Origin: Acanthococcus lagerstroemiae
Lineage: Eukaryota > Arthropoda > Insecta > Hemiptera > Eriococcidae
DNA: 64,000 nt
Assembly: GCA_031841125.1 (NCBI GenBank)
Contig: CM063108.1
Location: 57,930,122 to 57,994,121 of the forward strand
Reading direction: 5' to 3'
Shown here: positions 33,768-45,389 of the stretch, piece by piece
Numbering within the stretch: position 1 is the first letter of the stretch
Layout of the letters: every line of letters begins with the position of its first letter
Position numbers and translations under genes: made by a program
The notes under the pieces: generated by a model
The model's database searches: none
What the model saw: only the letters and a program-made list of their open reading frames with translations
What the model was told of the DNA's origin: nothing

Positions 33768-33972
33768 CAATGTATACTGATTAGGGGGGGGGGGGTGAAC
33801 GAGTCGTGATAAACCTTATTCGCTCCTTGACTTGAAACATACTATTACTTGCCAAACCTGGTCTCAAGTATAGAATATTATTTCATAAGCTCCGAAATTC
33901 TACTTTTACCATGACTGAGTGGGGCGGGGGAAGCACAATTTTAAGCTTCCCCCCCCCTTAATTACGCCACGT
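33768..33972. mobile_element. Possible hAT-type MITE, degraded
   Basis: The right end reads CTTAATTACGCCACGT after a C-run. The left has CTGATTAGGGGGG with a 12-G run. The ends pair only loosely and no target duplication matches. Confidence 0.35.
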
Positions 33973-33984
33973 AAGTTTTACAGA

Positions 33985-34165
33985 AGTTTTAGATAACTGT
34001 AAGCGTTCTAAAGAATCTCAATCATGTTTCGGAGAGGTACATTCAGGCCTCGAAGAATCATAGTCATAAAAACAGTTTTAGTGAGTTTGACTCAAGTTTA
34101 GCAAAGCCTTAAGCAATTTGAAGAGTTTGAAAGGGTGTCTTATATGCAGATTGAAGACTGAATAA
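33985..34165. repeat. Low-complexity patch of GAGTTTGA / AAGACTGAAT-like words
   Basis: Degenerate repeats such as AAAGAATCTCAA, GAGTTTGACTCAAG and GAAGAGTTTGAAAGG resemble the AAGACTC arrays found at 13075, 45390, 59345 and 61735. Confidence 0.4.
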
Positions 34166-35397
34166 TCTCAGCTGCATAGCTTTGAGAATTGCTCCCTATC
34201 TTTCGATGAGGGAAAAATACATGGTATTGCGACGGAAATTGAGACGTCTCTAAAATTCGTCACCCAATCAAGAATTTAGTGAGTTAAAAGAATTTGACAT
34301 CACACTCGAAATGCATTTTAATTTTCAACGCCAGTAAGAAAACTGCTAGCAGTACAAATCGATCAAAAACCGTAAGTATTTCTTTCTTATCTACTCATTC
34401 AATCAACCTCATGAGTTCGAGAAAATTGTCGAGTACTCAGGCGGGGGTTGATGAACTTGACTATAATTATGTATTTTCAACTGACTCTCTCAGGTGGCTC
34501 ATCGGATCTATCACTGATTTGTTGCAGCACGTCTTCGACAGTACCTCCTACTGTTACCAAAACATCTTCTGCGTGGTCTTCACCACTAAGGAAAACGTAC
34601 CACCTTCAGAAAAAACATCGATTCGAGAGCCAAGGCGTATCTAGCACTCCCCTTCATGTGGAATCTGTTATAGGCTATCCATCACTCGGCCTCTGATACA
34701 TTTTCTTTCTGCCTGGCTAACCTGTCGGTCTGTATATCTGCACTTGTTTATAAATTCTAATACGTTTTCAAATCATAAGATTTCTGTCTTTTCCAACAAT
34801 CCACTCATACCGAAGGCTGTTTCATGAAAAAATTTCACAATTGTATGCGACTGATACAGTTACATTGCCTATTTCTCTCAGTTTACCTTTTTTTTTCTCT
34901 TTTTTTTTTTCTGTCTTTCGAATTCGAACTACAAAAACCACAACAGGAAGGTCACAATTGAACGATATTAACGTTAAATAGGAACACCCTCGGAAACGAA
35001 TTACCAGCGTTAGTCATCCATCTTCACCACAGTAGCCATAATCGAAACGAAACAAGTACAGCAAGGCGTCTATGAAACGAAAAAGAAAACACGTCCAGAA
35101 TGGTTCCCTCGTTATCCGAAATCGTATAAATAACCTTTGCTGATGAGAGGTTAGATGCAGTAAAAAAGAAAATAAAAAAAAGAACACCCAGTGTTATACG
35201 TCGGTCTCTCTCCATTAATTGCACCGCTCACCGGCATATACAGATGTACTCGAATGAGTACATACTCGCATGCATTACGATCCAGTTAACTCGACACCAG
35301 TTAAATACCAAATAAGGGTAGGTTAATTAGTTTTACACGAGCATTGCCACGAAGAGAAACACCTTTCGTGACAAATTCGACTGCTACAGTCATAGAT
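34166..35397. other. No recognisable gene
   Basis: A 116-codon ORF (34294-34644) overlaps another frame and has no domain. The rest is AT-rich with T-runs near 34890-34910. Confidence 0.45.
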
Positions 35398-35405
35398 CGT
35401 AGTTA

Positions 35406-35555
35406 TGGGCGCAAATAGGGAGGAGGCGGTTTGGAGTTTAGCTCTCACATCCTCTGAAACCCTCCCCCCTCGGTAACTGAAAGATCATATAAGCCAAAGA
35501 ATATTCAGCATTATTTTGATATTGGCAGGTCCCCCCACCCCAGGTCGGCTACACT
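35406..35555. mobile_element. hAT-type MITE, diverged
   Basis: Flanking 8-mers CGTAGTTA (35398-35405) and CGTAGTTG (35556-35563) match at 7 of 8. The ends (TGGGCGCAAATAGGG left, and CCAGGTCGGCTACACT right) resemble the GGCGTAGCC type but are diverged. 150 bp. Confidence 0.55.
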
Positions 35556-35563
35556 CGTAGTTG

Positions 35564-36212
35564 AAAAGCCCGACGTAAATTAGTACACATCGAGGATGTT
35601 GAATCGTTTAAACCTAGGGGGAATTACGTCAATACTAAAGGGAAAAGGCCTTGCCTAAATTCTGACCTACTGCGGAAAGCATTAACCAGATAAAGTTGAA
35701 AACTTGAAGAAAATGAATTATATTGATGAATTTTAAAAACGTTGCTCAGTTACAAATCTAAGTTACACTGTCTGTTTTCTCCTTGTCTGGATTCGAACCT
35801 AACGACAATCAAACAACTGTCGTTAGTCTACGAACATAACGAAAAAGAGGAAGAATTGGTTTTGCGGTGCTCAACTTGCATGAATTTATACAACTACGAG
35901 TTTGAAATTGCCCCAATTGGGCGAATGTTCGAGGTTTCAAAACTCCACTAGACCGAACGAAATTCTAGTCGGAATACGAAATATTTCGATCGATACATAT
36001 TCGTATTGACAATTCCAACTCAAATTTGTTGACTAAGGATAACGATTTTTGGCAATACGTGTCCGAATCGATTTTCGAGAACTAGGTTCTAAATTTCTAA
36101 AGATATCATAACAGATCTGAATTTCCATTGTCGCTTCAACTCTTGTTTACGTTGCTTATTCTGGAGAAAAACTGCAGTGACCTTTTGAAAAGTTTAAGAA
36201 AAAACTAATGCA
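35564..36212. other. No recognisable gene
   Basis: Only a 69-codon unrecognised ORF (35742-35951). Confidence 0.45.
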
Positions 36213-36220
36213 GGTATGCC

Positions 36221-36390
36221 CAGTGCCGTATCCAGGAATATGGCGAGGGGTGGGATTGACCTAACATATGGGGTATTTTAAGCTACATTTATTTTGTAAT
36301 GTTTCTGAGGATCAGCATAGCATTTTCCTGAATTTTAAGCGCACGGCCGTACCCAAAGAAGGGGTAGACCCCCCTGTGTATATGGCCCTG
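36221..36390. mobile_element. hAT-type MITE with perfect 8-bp duplication
   Basis: Ends CAGTGCCGTATCCAGG and (reverse) CAGGGCCATATACACAGG. Identical direct repeats GGTATGCC at 36213-36220 and 36391-36398. 170 bp, non-coding. Confidence 0.93.
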
Positions 36391-36597
36391 GGTATGCCTT
36401 ATCAGGAACTGTAGGTATATTCTAGCTAAGTATTTTCTGCCATCATCATCGTTAACAAATTAAATTTACAAGACGTAATCTTCAACCAAGTGAAGAAAAC
36501 GTGAACGAAGTAGAAGTCGAAAATTTGAGGGATTTTCAACAAGAGCCTATCAGTCTATGAAGCTATATATCGTTGAGTAGGTGATACGGTCTACGCC

Positions 36598-36780
36598 CAC
36601 GTGGCATACACCAAAACATCCGGCGAATTTTAAACAGGTTCGCGCATTGCTCGCGACTCGAAGTATCCACTGTCCAAGTTCTCTACATCCACGTGGCATA
36701 CATGAAAACATCCGGCGAATTTTAAACAGGTTTGCGCATTGGTGGCGACTCGAAATTGCCCAAGTTCTCCAATTACAATA
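36598..36780. repeat. 92-bp tandem duplication
   Basis: CACGTGGCATACACCAAAAC at 36598 recurs at 36690 (CACGTGGCATACATGAAAAC). Both continue into CATCCGGCGAATTTTAAACA and a GCGACTCGAA phrase. The two units are roughly 90% identical. The minus-strand ORF at 36550-36876 is produced by this repeat. Confidence 0.88.
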
Positions 36781-37924
36781 GAGCGCATTTTCGAAGTCAG
36801 TGCAGGAGAGAAATGTGAGCGTGCACGATCCTCGACACCTCGACCGTCGACAGTCGAGAAGGCGGGCGATTTTCATTCATAAGACTGACTGCTCTCGAGG
36901 GCCTTCTAGACTGTGCAGTGAAGTGGAGATGGCTACGTCGCCTGAGGCCATGCTCTTCACGCTATTCCTAATTGAGCGATTTAAGGTCGTTATTCGGGCA
37001 TCCGCGTCCTCCGCAGGCCATGTATCGTTAACAGCGATCATTCGACGTCAAGACGACCGGCGCTAGCGCTGATGTTTGTTGAAAAGATGTGAAAGGCTAA
37101 ATCAGGTTCGTAGTAGATCTGTACGAGTGATATAGCACGACAAGATCCTTAGAACTTCTCCGATGTTCTAGAATGGCCGGAATAACATATCTACTTTGAC
37201 TGCAGACGGTTTAACAGCAGAATCAGTCGACTAGATTCGAAGGAAGAGCCAGCCCTTTACAAAGTACTTCCACGTCGCCCCTCACTTAGTTAAACATCGA
37301 AGTAGTATCGCTCGAAATACTACCATCTTTTCGAGGACAATATTTATTCATTTTTGGCACTTCATCACTCAAATTGAAGTCAGTCAGGTCGCAGTTATTG
37401 GGGAGAAAGTAATTTTTCCAAAGAATCTCCAACTCACATGTCTCGTCAAAGATATCGCTGCACGCCGATGAAATAAAAAATTATTTATGGTTAAAATCAA
37501 TCTTTTGGTTAATTTTTTTCCCTGCATATACGCAGTTCAATGTTCTGTTTCCCCATAACAGAGTTGCAGTTTTCTTTCTGCTTTTCGAATCTTTGCGGCA
37601 TCGACCCACCAGGACACTTCGTGTTCGAACATTTCGTGACTTTCACTCGCACTTCGTCGTTATTTATCGACGTGCCATTTCTTACAACGAAGTTGACATC
37701 TGTAATCAGAATACAGCGCCAAGCACGAGCAACACTCAAAATTTTCAACAGTGTAGTTGGCATTTACTACAAGGTTGGAAAGACTGGGAATTCTGAGACC
37801 CGATCGGAAAAATTGATGGTTTTGTACTTTCCTCTATTGCATTTTGTGGGATTGTTCGTGTCCGCACTCTTCTTCGTGGACATATTTTTCGCACCGGCCC
37901 TTGGTGGGATTGGGTCATTTTTGG
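36781..37924. other. No recognisable gene
   Basis: A 134-codon ORF at 37540-37944 and its minus-strand partner 37509-37763 lack recognisable domains. The plus-strand ORF has a hydrophobic C-terminal half but no other support. Confidence 0.4.
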
Positions 37925-38340
37925 TCTGTTTGGATAAACTCTAGTCAGATTCCTTCGGATTTAGTTGGCTTTGCAAGGTTTTAGTCGATTTCTGCTGTCC
38001 TCAGTCGTTTTTTATCACGTTTGATTTAGGTCGGTTTTAGTTTATTTTCGTCAAATTTGACGTTCCTATCGGGATGTAGTCGCTTTCAAAACTTTTGGTC
38101 ATTTCAAGTCAAGTTTAGCTTGATTTAGTTGAATACAGTCGTTTTCGGCTTTTTTGTTATCATTGGTTAGGGTTAGGAGCTCAATTCAACTTCTTTCTGG
38201 AAACATTCAATCAGATTTAGATAAACTTGATAGTTTTTGAGCATTTCTTGATTTTCGTCTTAGGTTTGGTCACGTTTGATTCAGGCTGTTTTTAGTCGCT
38301 TCATGTTACTGTCTTCATCTGTTTACAGCTGTAACAGTTC
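37925..38340. repeat. Degenerate minisatellite of TTTTAGTC / TTTTGGTC words
   Basis: Many imperfect copies of GTTTTAGTCGATTT, TTTAGTTGATTT and TTTTGGTCATTTC at about 15-30-base spacing. The same type recurs at 39165-39215, 39575-39700 and 40845-41250, and reversed at 18080-18330. Confidence 0.6.
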
Positions 38341-38370
38341 CCGAACATGGAAACATAGCAGATGGTCGGG

Positions 38371-38513
38371 CAATGGTGTAGATAAGGGGGAGGGGAGGGG
38401 TTCCTGGGGGTGGTCTGGGCCATGTGAGGCAAATCATAGGGGCGGGTGTAACGGGTCAGACAGGACAGAGAAAAAACGTTTAGACCTCCCCCACCTCACT
38501 TGTAACGAAGCTG
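38371..38513. mobile_element. hAT-type MITE, diverged
   Basis: The left end CAATGGTGTAGATAAGGGGG and right end CCCCCACCTCACTTGTAACG then AAGCTG resemble CAGTGGCGTAGC termini. Flanking 8-mers TGGTCGGG (38363-38370) and TGGTCGGT (38514-38521) match at 7 of 8. 143 bp, inside minisatellite sequence. Confidence 0.6.
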
Positions 38514-38874
38514 TGGTCGGTGACAAAATAGGGCCTTCATGAGTTTCAGTACTACATAATATTATGAAATTTGGCTCATTCCTTATCACTTTCCATTTCT
38601 GGTTATAAAACAGTAACATGATACTTCTTTCTCCTGCATAAATGATTTTCACGTTCAAACAGTTTCCTCGAAAATGTATTCTAAAAAGGCATATTAAGAA
38701 TGTGCACAACCCAGAAAGTAAAACCCATGTAAGAAGCTCCTTCGTTACATGTAATTTGAAAGTACAATGAGTCGTAATCAAATCAGACTCTATTTGAACG
38801 CTAATAAGCACCAAGAACTGACCCGGTGAATTTGAGATTTGATTGAATTATTATTTTTTTTTTAGGTTGAGCGA

Positions 38875-39135
38875 GTATATCTATTTATTTATTTATTGAG
38901 AATTAGCCCTCCATAACAGCCTAATGGCCAATTACAGTGGGGGGCATATACAAAGAGTTCTTAGTATAAGTACATAACGAGAAAAAAGAAAAAGAAAAAA
39001 AAAACATAAAAGAAAGGAAAGAAAAAGTAACTAAAGACAAAGAAAGAGGAAAAAGACAACTGAAAGAGAGAAAGAATAAAAAATAATAATAGTAAAAATA
39101 AAATAAAAATAAATACATTTTTAAAAAAAATGAAA
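38875..39135. repeat. (TTTA)n plus A-rich tract, probable retroposon 3' end
   Basis: A TATTTATTTATTTATT stretch at 38880 is followed by AATTAGCCCTCCATAACAGC and CTAATGGCCAATTACAG. Then comes a long A/G-rich tract (38975-39135). A simple tail beside non-repetitive sequence suggests the 3' end of a minus-strand LINE or SINE. No coding part is visible and the family is unknown. Confidence 0.4.
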
Positions 39136-39220
39136 AATAAGATAACTAATTTTCGAATCGCCAGCCATTCCCCCGTTCAGATAGGATTTAGTCGTTTTTG
39201 GTTAGTTTCTATCGTTCAAG

Positions 39221-39548
39221 CAGGAACCGGTAGCTGGAACTCGGAGCTGCGGAATAACCCGTTTTCAAAGGAGCCAGAACCTTAAAAAATCATAGTAATT
39301 TATGATTATAGCTTCGCCTCCGACTTTGGCCCCGACCCAGCAATCTCCCACGCACTCCATCATGCTTAAAATGTTTCACTGCTCCCTTAAAAATAACTGG
39401 GACAGGAGCAAACACGACATTTTTGCAGTAACCAGAGCCGAAGCTCGAAGAAAATTATCCGAAGCCCGTGCTAAATTCAAAATTACTCCAAAGCCGAAGC
39501 CAGCCAGCTTAGAGCAGCTCCGGTTTTAATTCCAGCTCCGGATCCCTG
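39221..39548. mobile_element. Word-cluster hAT-type element (AGCTCCG / GAAGCCG words)
   Basis: Inverted ends CAGGAACCGGTAGCTGGAAC and (reverse) CAGGGATCCGGAGCTGGAAT. The interior repeats GGAGCTGCGG, GGAGCCAGAACC, GCCGAAGCTCGAAG, AGCCGAAGCCAG and AGCTCCGG. Flanking 8-mers CGTTCAAG and CGATTAAT match at only 5 of 8. The 75-codon ORF inside is a by-product. Confidence 0.7.
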
Positions 39549-39706
39549 CGATTAATTTTGGTCCATGTAACTAGAATTCTGTATTTTTTAGTCGTAGACT
39601 GGATTGAGTTTCATTTATCGAATTCGACCAATTTTTGTCTGTGTTGGTAAATGCTAACCAAATTGCTGCGGACTAGTTCAAATTTTCTCAGATTTGGTTA
39701 AATTTT

Positions 39707-40029
39707 CAAAGTGTCTACAGATTCTTCAAAAAATTTTTTCCTAACTTTTACCTGACCTCCTGCTTTGTATTTGAAGAATCCATAGATAAAAGTCTTCGAA
39801 TTATATTTAAATTTCAAATATAAAGCCAGGTGTATAAATTTAAGGACTTGGTGCTGAATGTTATGGGATTTCCTACAGAATTTTCCATTGCATGGTAATT
39901 TACTAATTTTTTCCCAACCGTTCAATAAATTCCTTGAAATTTTTGAAATTTTCTGACGTTTTCCTAACTTCTTGACCTACTTTCAAAAATCCTGACTTTT
40001 CACGACTTCCTGACCTAATAGACACCCTG
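39707..40029. mobile_element. Word-cluster hAT-type element (CCTGACTTTT words)
   Basis: The ends CAAAGTGTCTACAGATTC and (reverse) CAGGGTGTCTATTAGGTC are inverted matches. Both subterminal zones are filled with CCTAACTTTTACCTGACC, TTCTTGACCTACTTTC and AATCCTGACTTTTC. No matching target duplication (TAAATTTT against CTTTTTTC). Confidence 0.68.
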
Positions 40030-40495
40030 CTTTTTTCAGATTTTATTATTGTGGTCAATTTCAGTCGATTTGATCATGTGACCAGGACTGATGAAATGGA
40101 GGTATGATGCGAAAACTTAAAATTTTGAAAAAACGTGTTTCTTTGTTGCCATGGTTACAATCATCTTAAAGAACATACATGTGCATCTCACGCGTCAAGA
40201 CATTTAGTTTCATTCTGTTGAAGGTACAAATTAACAGTGTTGCCACAGAAGTGAAAACTTTATTGGCGAATTAAAAGATCAGCAGATTTTTAGTTAGCGA
40301 ATCAAACAAGCATGATGTTTTGTTGCTGACAATTGTGAATCCTCGACAGTTAAAAATTACAAAAATAGTTATTGTGATTCCGTTATGTAATTTGAGTGAA
40401 GACTTCAGAGTTAATTTTTACGATCAGCTGAAAAATGTAAATGGGAGGTACATTGTTGCGCAAAAGGACACGCATTTGGATCCTTTCTCAACAGA
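40030..40495. other. No recognisable gene
   Basis: Only a 72-codon ORF starting at 40320, which runs into the next MITE. Nothing recognised. Confidence 0.4.
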
Positions 40496-40503
40496 GATGG
40501 GGA

Positions 40504-40654
40504 TAATAGCGTATCCAAAGGGCGTCGAGGGGGTGTGAATCCCGCAAGCAATTTCGTCAGATAGTATTCTTCTAATTTTAGCACCCGCTCTAACACTCCC
40601 TCCTCTTTTGGTCAAAACCAGACCCCCTCGAACACTAGACTGGCTACGCCACTA
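40504..40654. mobile_element. hAT-type MITE
   Basis: The left end TAATAGCGTATCC and right (reverse) TAGTGGCGTAGCC match at 10 of 13. Subterminal GTCGAGGGGGTGTG pairs with TTCGAGGGGGTCTG. Flanking 8-mers GATGGGGA (40496-40503) and GATGGAGA (40655-40662) match at 7 of 8. Confidence 0.8.
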
Positions 40655-40844
40655 GATGGAGAAACGGGAAGGGGATATTCTGTTAGCCTTGAGAGGTGAA
40701 AAATAGTGAAACTGGGGCTTAAAACCTCTTTCAGCGACAAGAGCCGACATTTCTTTTTTTTTTTTGAGAATCGATTAAAAAATGAAAACTGATTTCTTCA
40801 CCATACCACCATTTCATCGGACCCGGCTATGTACATGGTTTTGG

Positions 40845-41250
40845 TCGTTATCGGTTTTAGCCATTTTTAGGCCTTGTTTTGTTCTGGTTCTCTTAGGTCA
40901 GTTTAGGTTACATTTAATTGAATTGGGTTGAATTTGAACGTTTTCGTGATTTGATCATAATGGGTTTAGACTGATCGACATTCTTCTTGGTCATTAAAAT
41001 GAGGATCGGTGTTTTTGCTAGATTTGGTCATTTTCAGTGATTGGATCATCCTTCGTACAGGTAACACTCGATATTTTTTCATAAATTTCGATCATTCCAC
41101 TCAGTTCTGGACGGATTTAGTTATTTTACGTGAGTTTAAGTAATTTTAGGTCAATTTTTTGATCAGATTATGTTGGTAGTTGTTTTTAACACTTATTCAC
41201 CAATTTTCATTTTAAGTAACTAATTTGGTTCGGGTAGGTTTTAGCAAGTC
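40845..41250. repeat. Degenerate minisatellite, continuation
   Basis: TTGGTCGTTATCGGTTTTAG, CATTTTTAGGCC, TTTAGACTGATCG, TTTTGGTCATT-like and TTTTAGGTCAATTT words, as at 37925-38340. Confidence 0.55.
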
Positions 41251-42483
41251 TTCTGATTGTTCAAATCATTAGTTCCTGATTCTGGATCAGTCTGTCAAAA
41301 GATTCACGATCGAAGGAAGAGAACGGGCAATGCACCGAACAGTGCATCAAGTACAGACCTCGACAGATGAAAAAAACCACCGCCACTTGCGGTATCCAAT
41401 AAGTAGCGCAACTGCCTCGGGGTCCACGCTCCATGAAACCACGATGCAGCTTTTCCAAACGAATCGCATCAACTCGTAAACTCGTTCTTCGTGTTCTTCC
41501 GCAACAAGCCGCCATATTCCTTTCAGCAGCATCTTCTGGTCCGAGCAAGCTGATTAAAAGGTAGGTACAGGTTCACGTTTTTGTAAAATAATAATCCCCA
41601 AAAATGTAAACTCCGCTTTCCAGGCACGTACTAAAATGCAAATTAGCGCTTTTTGAAATCCGCTGCAGCGAAACCGCGTTCCCCCCTTTTTCTTCCTCTG
41701 TTTAATCGTACACGTTCCTCGCAATCAATTAAACGATGCATTTCGACGTATTCTCTCCACATAATGACATATATTTTGCATAACATCAACTCGTTACCAG
41801 ATTGTTTGAAAAAACAGTTCCGGGTTTCTATGTATACCTACCAGCGGCATGCCCGGTACGTGATTAATCGGATTACAATTGGCTATACAGTACGACATTC
41901 GAATGAGGCTTCTCACCAGCACAGAGGCACAGACGAGTGCGATGAATCTCCCTGTAGGTCACTTCAAGCCCACTGGAATGTCAACAACCGACTACGTGGG
42001 TAAAATGGGAAAACGACATTGCATAAGTAGACAATTCGATATTTCCTGATACTATGATTCGCTGTGACTAGAACCCTCGATTTCAGGGAGAAGTACTCGT
42101 ATTTACAGATCAATAAAAGGAATATGGTTCACCACATGACTAGAGACCACAGAGATTTTAATATAATGGAATCGCAAAAATTGATCGAAAACAATAGATT
42201 ATGAAAATAATGAGTCGCTTGCGTTTGTTTGCAGTTTCCGACTGCATTCATAGATGCTTGAATCCCTTTCTATGCTTCCCCATTTAAAGCAGTGACGCAC
42301 AATACCCTTGCTAAGTCCAGCCAACGCAATCAAAGGTATTCGGGCAAATCTCGATCTTCATCACGATTCTAAAATATTCTTTCTCTCTTGCAAGGTTACA
42401 AAACTGAGTCCATCAAGTAGAACGTTTGTTGAACGCAAATAGAGCAAACTTTTCGAGAAATATCGGAGTCTCATACAGACCCT
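41251..42483. other. No recognisable gene
   Basis: ORFs up to 116 codons (41653-42003, 41261-41548 minus) carry no recognisable domain. Confidence 0.4.
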
Positions 42484-44530
42484 TTCTCTGTGTGCTACCT
42501 AGGCGTAGTGAGGGGGCCTAAAGAAACAAGAAAGACACATACGAAAAGAAAAACTCCGATGGATAGACCCTGATGAAAACAAATCAGTATTATTCTCTGA
42601 AGATGCGTCTCCACCACAATTATGAGAGCAACTCACACAGTAAATAATAATTCCGGATGTAAAAAGTCTCCCATTCGGAGGTCCAGGCGGAGACAAGCTA
42701 GTGAGAAACTATCAGAAATGAGAAAAGGGACATGGAATGTAAGGACCCTGAATGAGGTAAGCAAATTAGAAAACTTAAAGAAAGAGAAGAAAAGATTAAA
42801 ATCATATATAATTGGAATTAAAGAAGTGAGATGGCCAGAAGAAAACGATTTTATTTTTGGACGGGGGCGTATCTAGAATAATTAATACAGCAGCGAAAAG
42901 CGGGCAAGCAGGTGTGGGTATTATTATGAATGAAATGTAGGGAATAGAGTGCAAAGTTATATCCAACACAGTGAGAGAAGGTAAGAATTTCTGCGAAACT
43001 ATCTTCAGTGATAGTCCAAGTTTATATACTAACAGGAAGGTATAGTGAAGAAGAGGTAGAAAAAATTTATGAAAAAACTGATGGAAGTATTAAGCAAGAT
43101 AAAAGAAAGAGAATATTTAATTACAACGAGAGATGGGAACGCCGGAGTAGGAGGAAGAAAGAAAGAAGGATATGCGAGGAGCATAGATTAAGAGAGCGAA
43201 ATGAAAGAGGGTCAAGGCTCATAGAATTCTGAGAAGAATATAAATTACATAATTAATAATTGGAAACACTCTGTTTAAAAATCACGAGAGAAGGAAATAC
43301 ACATGGAAAGCCCCGGAGATAAAAGGAGATATCAAATAGATTATTTTATATTCTAACGAGAAGAAGCTATAAAGATCAGATACTGGATTGTGAGACATGC
43401 CCAGGAGCGGATGTAGATAGTGACCACAATTTAGTAGTAATGAAATGCAGGTTTAATTTTTAAAAGATGAATAAGAAGAAAGTAAAAACAAAATGGAACT
43501 TGGAAGTTATTGAAAGAGGCAAACAAGAGAAAAGAAAAAGAAATAAAGAAAGAATTTTGTAAATCACAGAAAGGAAATGATAGGATAGCACTAAAGAAAG
43601 GAAGGCACCTGGTAGCAAGGAAGGAATAACTACTCAAATAATAGAAAGAAGAAAACCATGAATGGAAAATGAGATACTAGAGTTATTGGAAGAAAGAAGG
43701 AAGTATAAACAAGCTACCGATAGAGAAAGTAAGGATAAATATAAGGCTCTAAGAAATTAAATGGAAAGACAACGTAAGAAAGCAAAAGAAAAGTGGATTT
43801 ATCAGAAGGGTGAGGAAATTGAAAAGCAAATAAAAACAGGAAAACCCGTTTAGGCATATATAATAAAGCAAATATTAGATACTTCAGAGCAAGAAGAAAG
43901 AGAACAAATAATTTAACGGATGAAAACGGAAAATTATTAGATTCTAAAAAAAACAAAGTAAAAAAATGGGTTAGATATGTTGAAAAACTGTATAAGAATG
44001 GAGCAGGTATAAGTAAATGTATGGAAAAAAAAGATGGTGCAGAGGATGAAGAAAGAGAAGATCCTATTTTGAGTTCCGAATTGGATAAAGCTCTGAAAGA
44101 AATAAAAGCAGGTAAAGCAGAAGGAGCTAATGAAAATGCTAGTGAGTTATTGAGGAATGCAGGATAAATAGTTTTGAAAAATGTCAATGAATTAGTTTGC
44201 AGAATATATGAGGAAGGAGAAATGCCAATAGATTTCCAGAAAAGCAGATCAATTATGATCCCTAAAAAAGCAGGGGCAAGAAAATGTGAAGACCATCGTA
44301 CTATAAGTTTACTATTGCATACATCAAAGAGTTTAGGAAGGATAATAAATAAACGAATACTAAATAAAATGGAAGAGCGGGTGGAAGAAGATCAGTTTCG
44401 ATTCAAAAAAAGTAAAGGAACTAGGGAAGCAATTTTATGTTTGAGGTTGTTATTAGAAAAAAGACTGAAAAAAAGGTTTTGATACATAAGTAGCATTTGT
44501 AGATTTAAAGAAAGCTATTATACATGTGGA
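42484..44530 (+). pseudogene. RTE-like LINE copy C: 5' leader, endonuclease and first half of RT
   Basis: It starts with a leader (TGTGTGCTACCTAGGCGTAG) that recurs at 60118. An apurinic-type endonuclease follows, in pieces: GTWNVRTLNEV and IIGIKEVRW (42622-42876), AGVGIIMNE, RNERGSRLIEF, TWKAPGDKRRYQIDYF and SDHNLVVMKCR (about 43412-43440, the SDH motif). After a decayed linker, RT begins: IPKKAGARKCEDHRTISLL, IINKRILNKMEERVEEDQF and TREAILCLRLLLEKRL (44174-44482), then FVDLKKA and an abrupt end at 44530. Stops and frameshifts are frequent. It belongs to a different family from copies A and B. Loss of the 3' half is unusual for a LINE. The minus-strand ORF 43714-44187 is a shadow. Confidence 0.92.
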
Positions 44531-45340
44531 TAAAGTCGGTGATAGCAGGTCTCCCTGTTTGACTACCCTCCCTATCCTGAACTTTCTTCCCTCTTTCTCC
44601 AACCGTATGTACGCCACTGAGTCCTCGTATATTTTTTTTTTAGTATGTTAGTAATTTTTAGTTGTCCTCCTTGTTTCTTCAAGGCTTCCCACAGGCTGTT
44701 GTGATCCACAGTATCAAATGCTTTGTTGAAATCGATAAACAGTAGATGCAATTCTATTTGGTATTCCCTAGCCTTCTCTATAACCTGATTTACTGTATGG
44801 AGATGGTCAATTTTCGAGTATTCCTTTCGGAAGCCGGCTTTAGTTTCGTCCTGGTTTCGGTTTAATTCATTGTACAGTCTGTTTTTTAGTATCTTCATAA
44901 ATATTTTATTCATGTTTGACAAGAGACTGATGGGTCTATTGTTGTTAATTTCATCCTTTTTTCCTTTCTTGTTGAGTAGGATGATTTCACTTTCTTTCCA
45001 TTGTGCGGGTATTTCTTCTGAGTCTGTAATTTTGTAGAATAATATTGTTAATGGTTTAATTAGTGCACCTGGTAGCATTTTTAGAGTTTCGTTTTTTATC
45101 GCATCTGGTCCAGGGGCTTTTCCACTTTTTATTTTTCTAATAACTGCTTCTACTTCCCATTCCAGGATTTTGGGGATATGGGAAGGCTGGGCTGTCAGGA
45201 GGTTCTGATATCCTTGAATGATTTGGGAATTTTGATGTCTTTGGCGATTTTGGAGATTGTGGGTATTTTTCGTGTTCTGGTTCCTATAGAGTTTCTCATA
45301 ATATTCTGTTGCTATATTTAACACGTTCGGACGCAATCCC
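44531..45340 (-). pseudogene. RTE-like LINE copy B: reverse transcriptase fragment
   Basis: A 254-codon minus-strand frame (44572-45336) reads EWEVEAVIRKIKSGKAPGPD, KESEIILLNKKGKKDEINNN, RPISLLSNMNKIFMKIL, KAGFRKEYSKIDHLHTVNQV and LLFIDFNKAFDTVDH, and then VKQGDLLSP just past the stop. This is RT fingers and palm up to before the YADD motif. It ends at 44530, directly against copy C in opposite orientation. It is close to copy A (FIDFNKAFDSVEH) and nearly intact as far as it goes. The 3' half and the endonuclease are absent. Confidence 0.93.
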
Positions 45341-45389
45341 CGATCAAGACAGTAAAAAAAAATGACGCTTAAGGCTTCTCAAAACTAGA

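Noticed and set aside
36550..36876. 108-codon Cys-rich minus-strand ORF as a secreted peptide
   Set aside because: It is generated by the 92-bp tandem duplication at 36598-36780; the Cys pattern simply repeats with the DNA.
38921..39118. Hydrophobic minus-strand ORF
   Set aside because: A translation of the A/G-rich simple tract; composition artefact.
43714..44187. 157-codon minus-strand hydrophobic ORF as a membrane protein
   Set aside because: It is the antisense shadow of the A-rich coding strand of LINE copy C.
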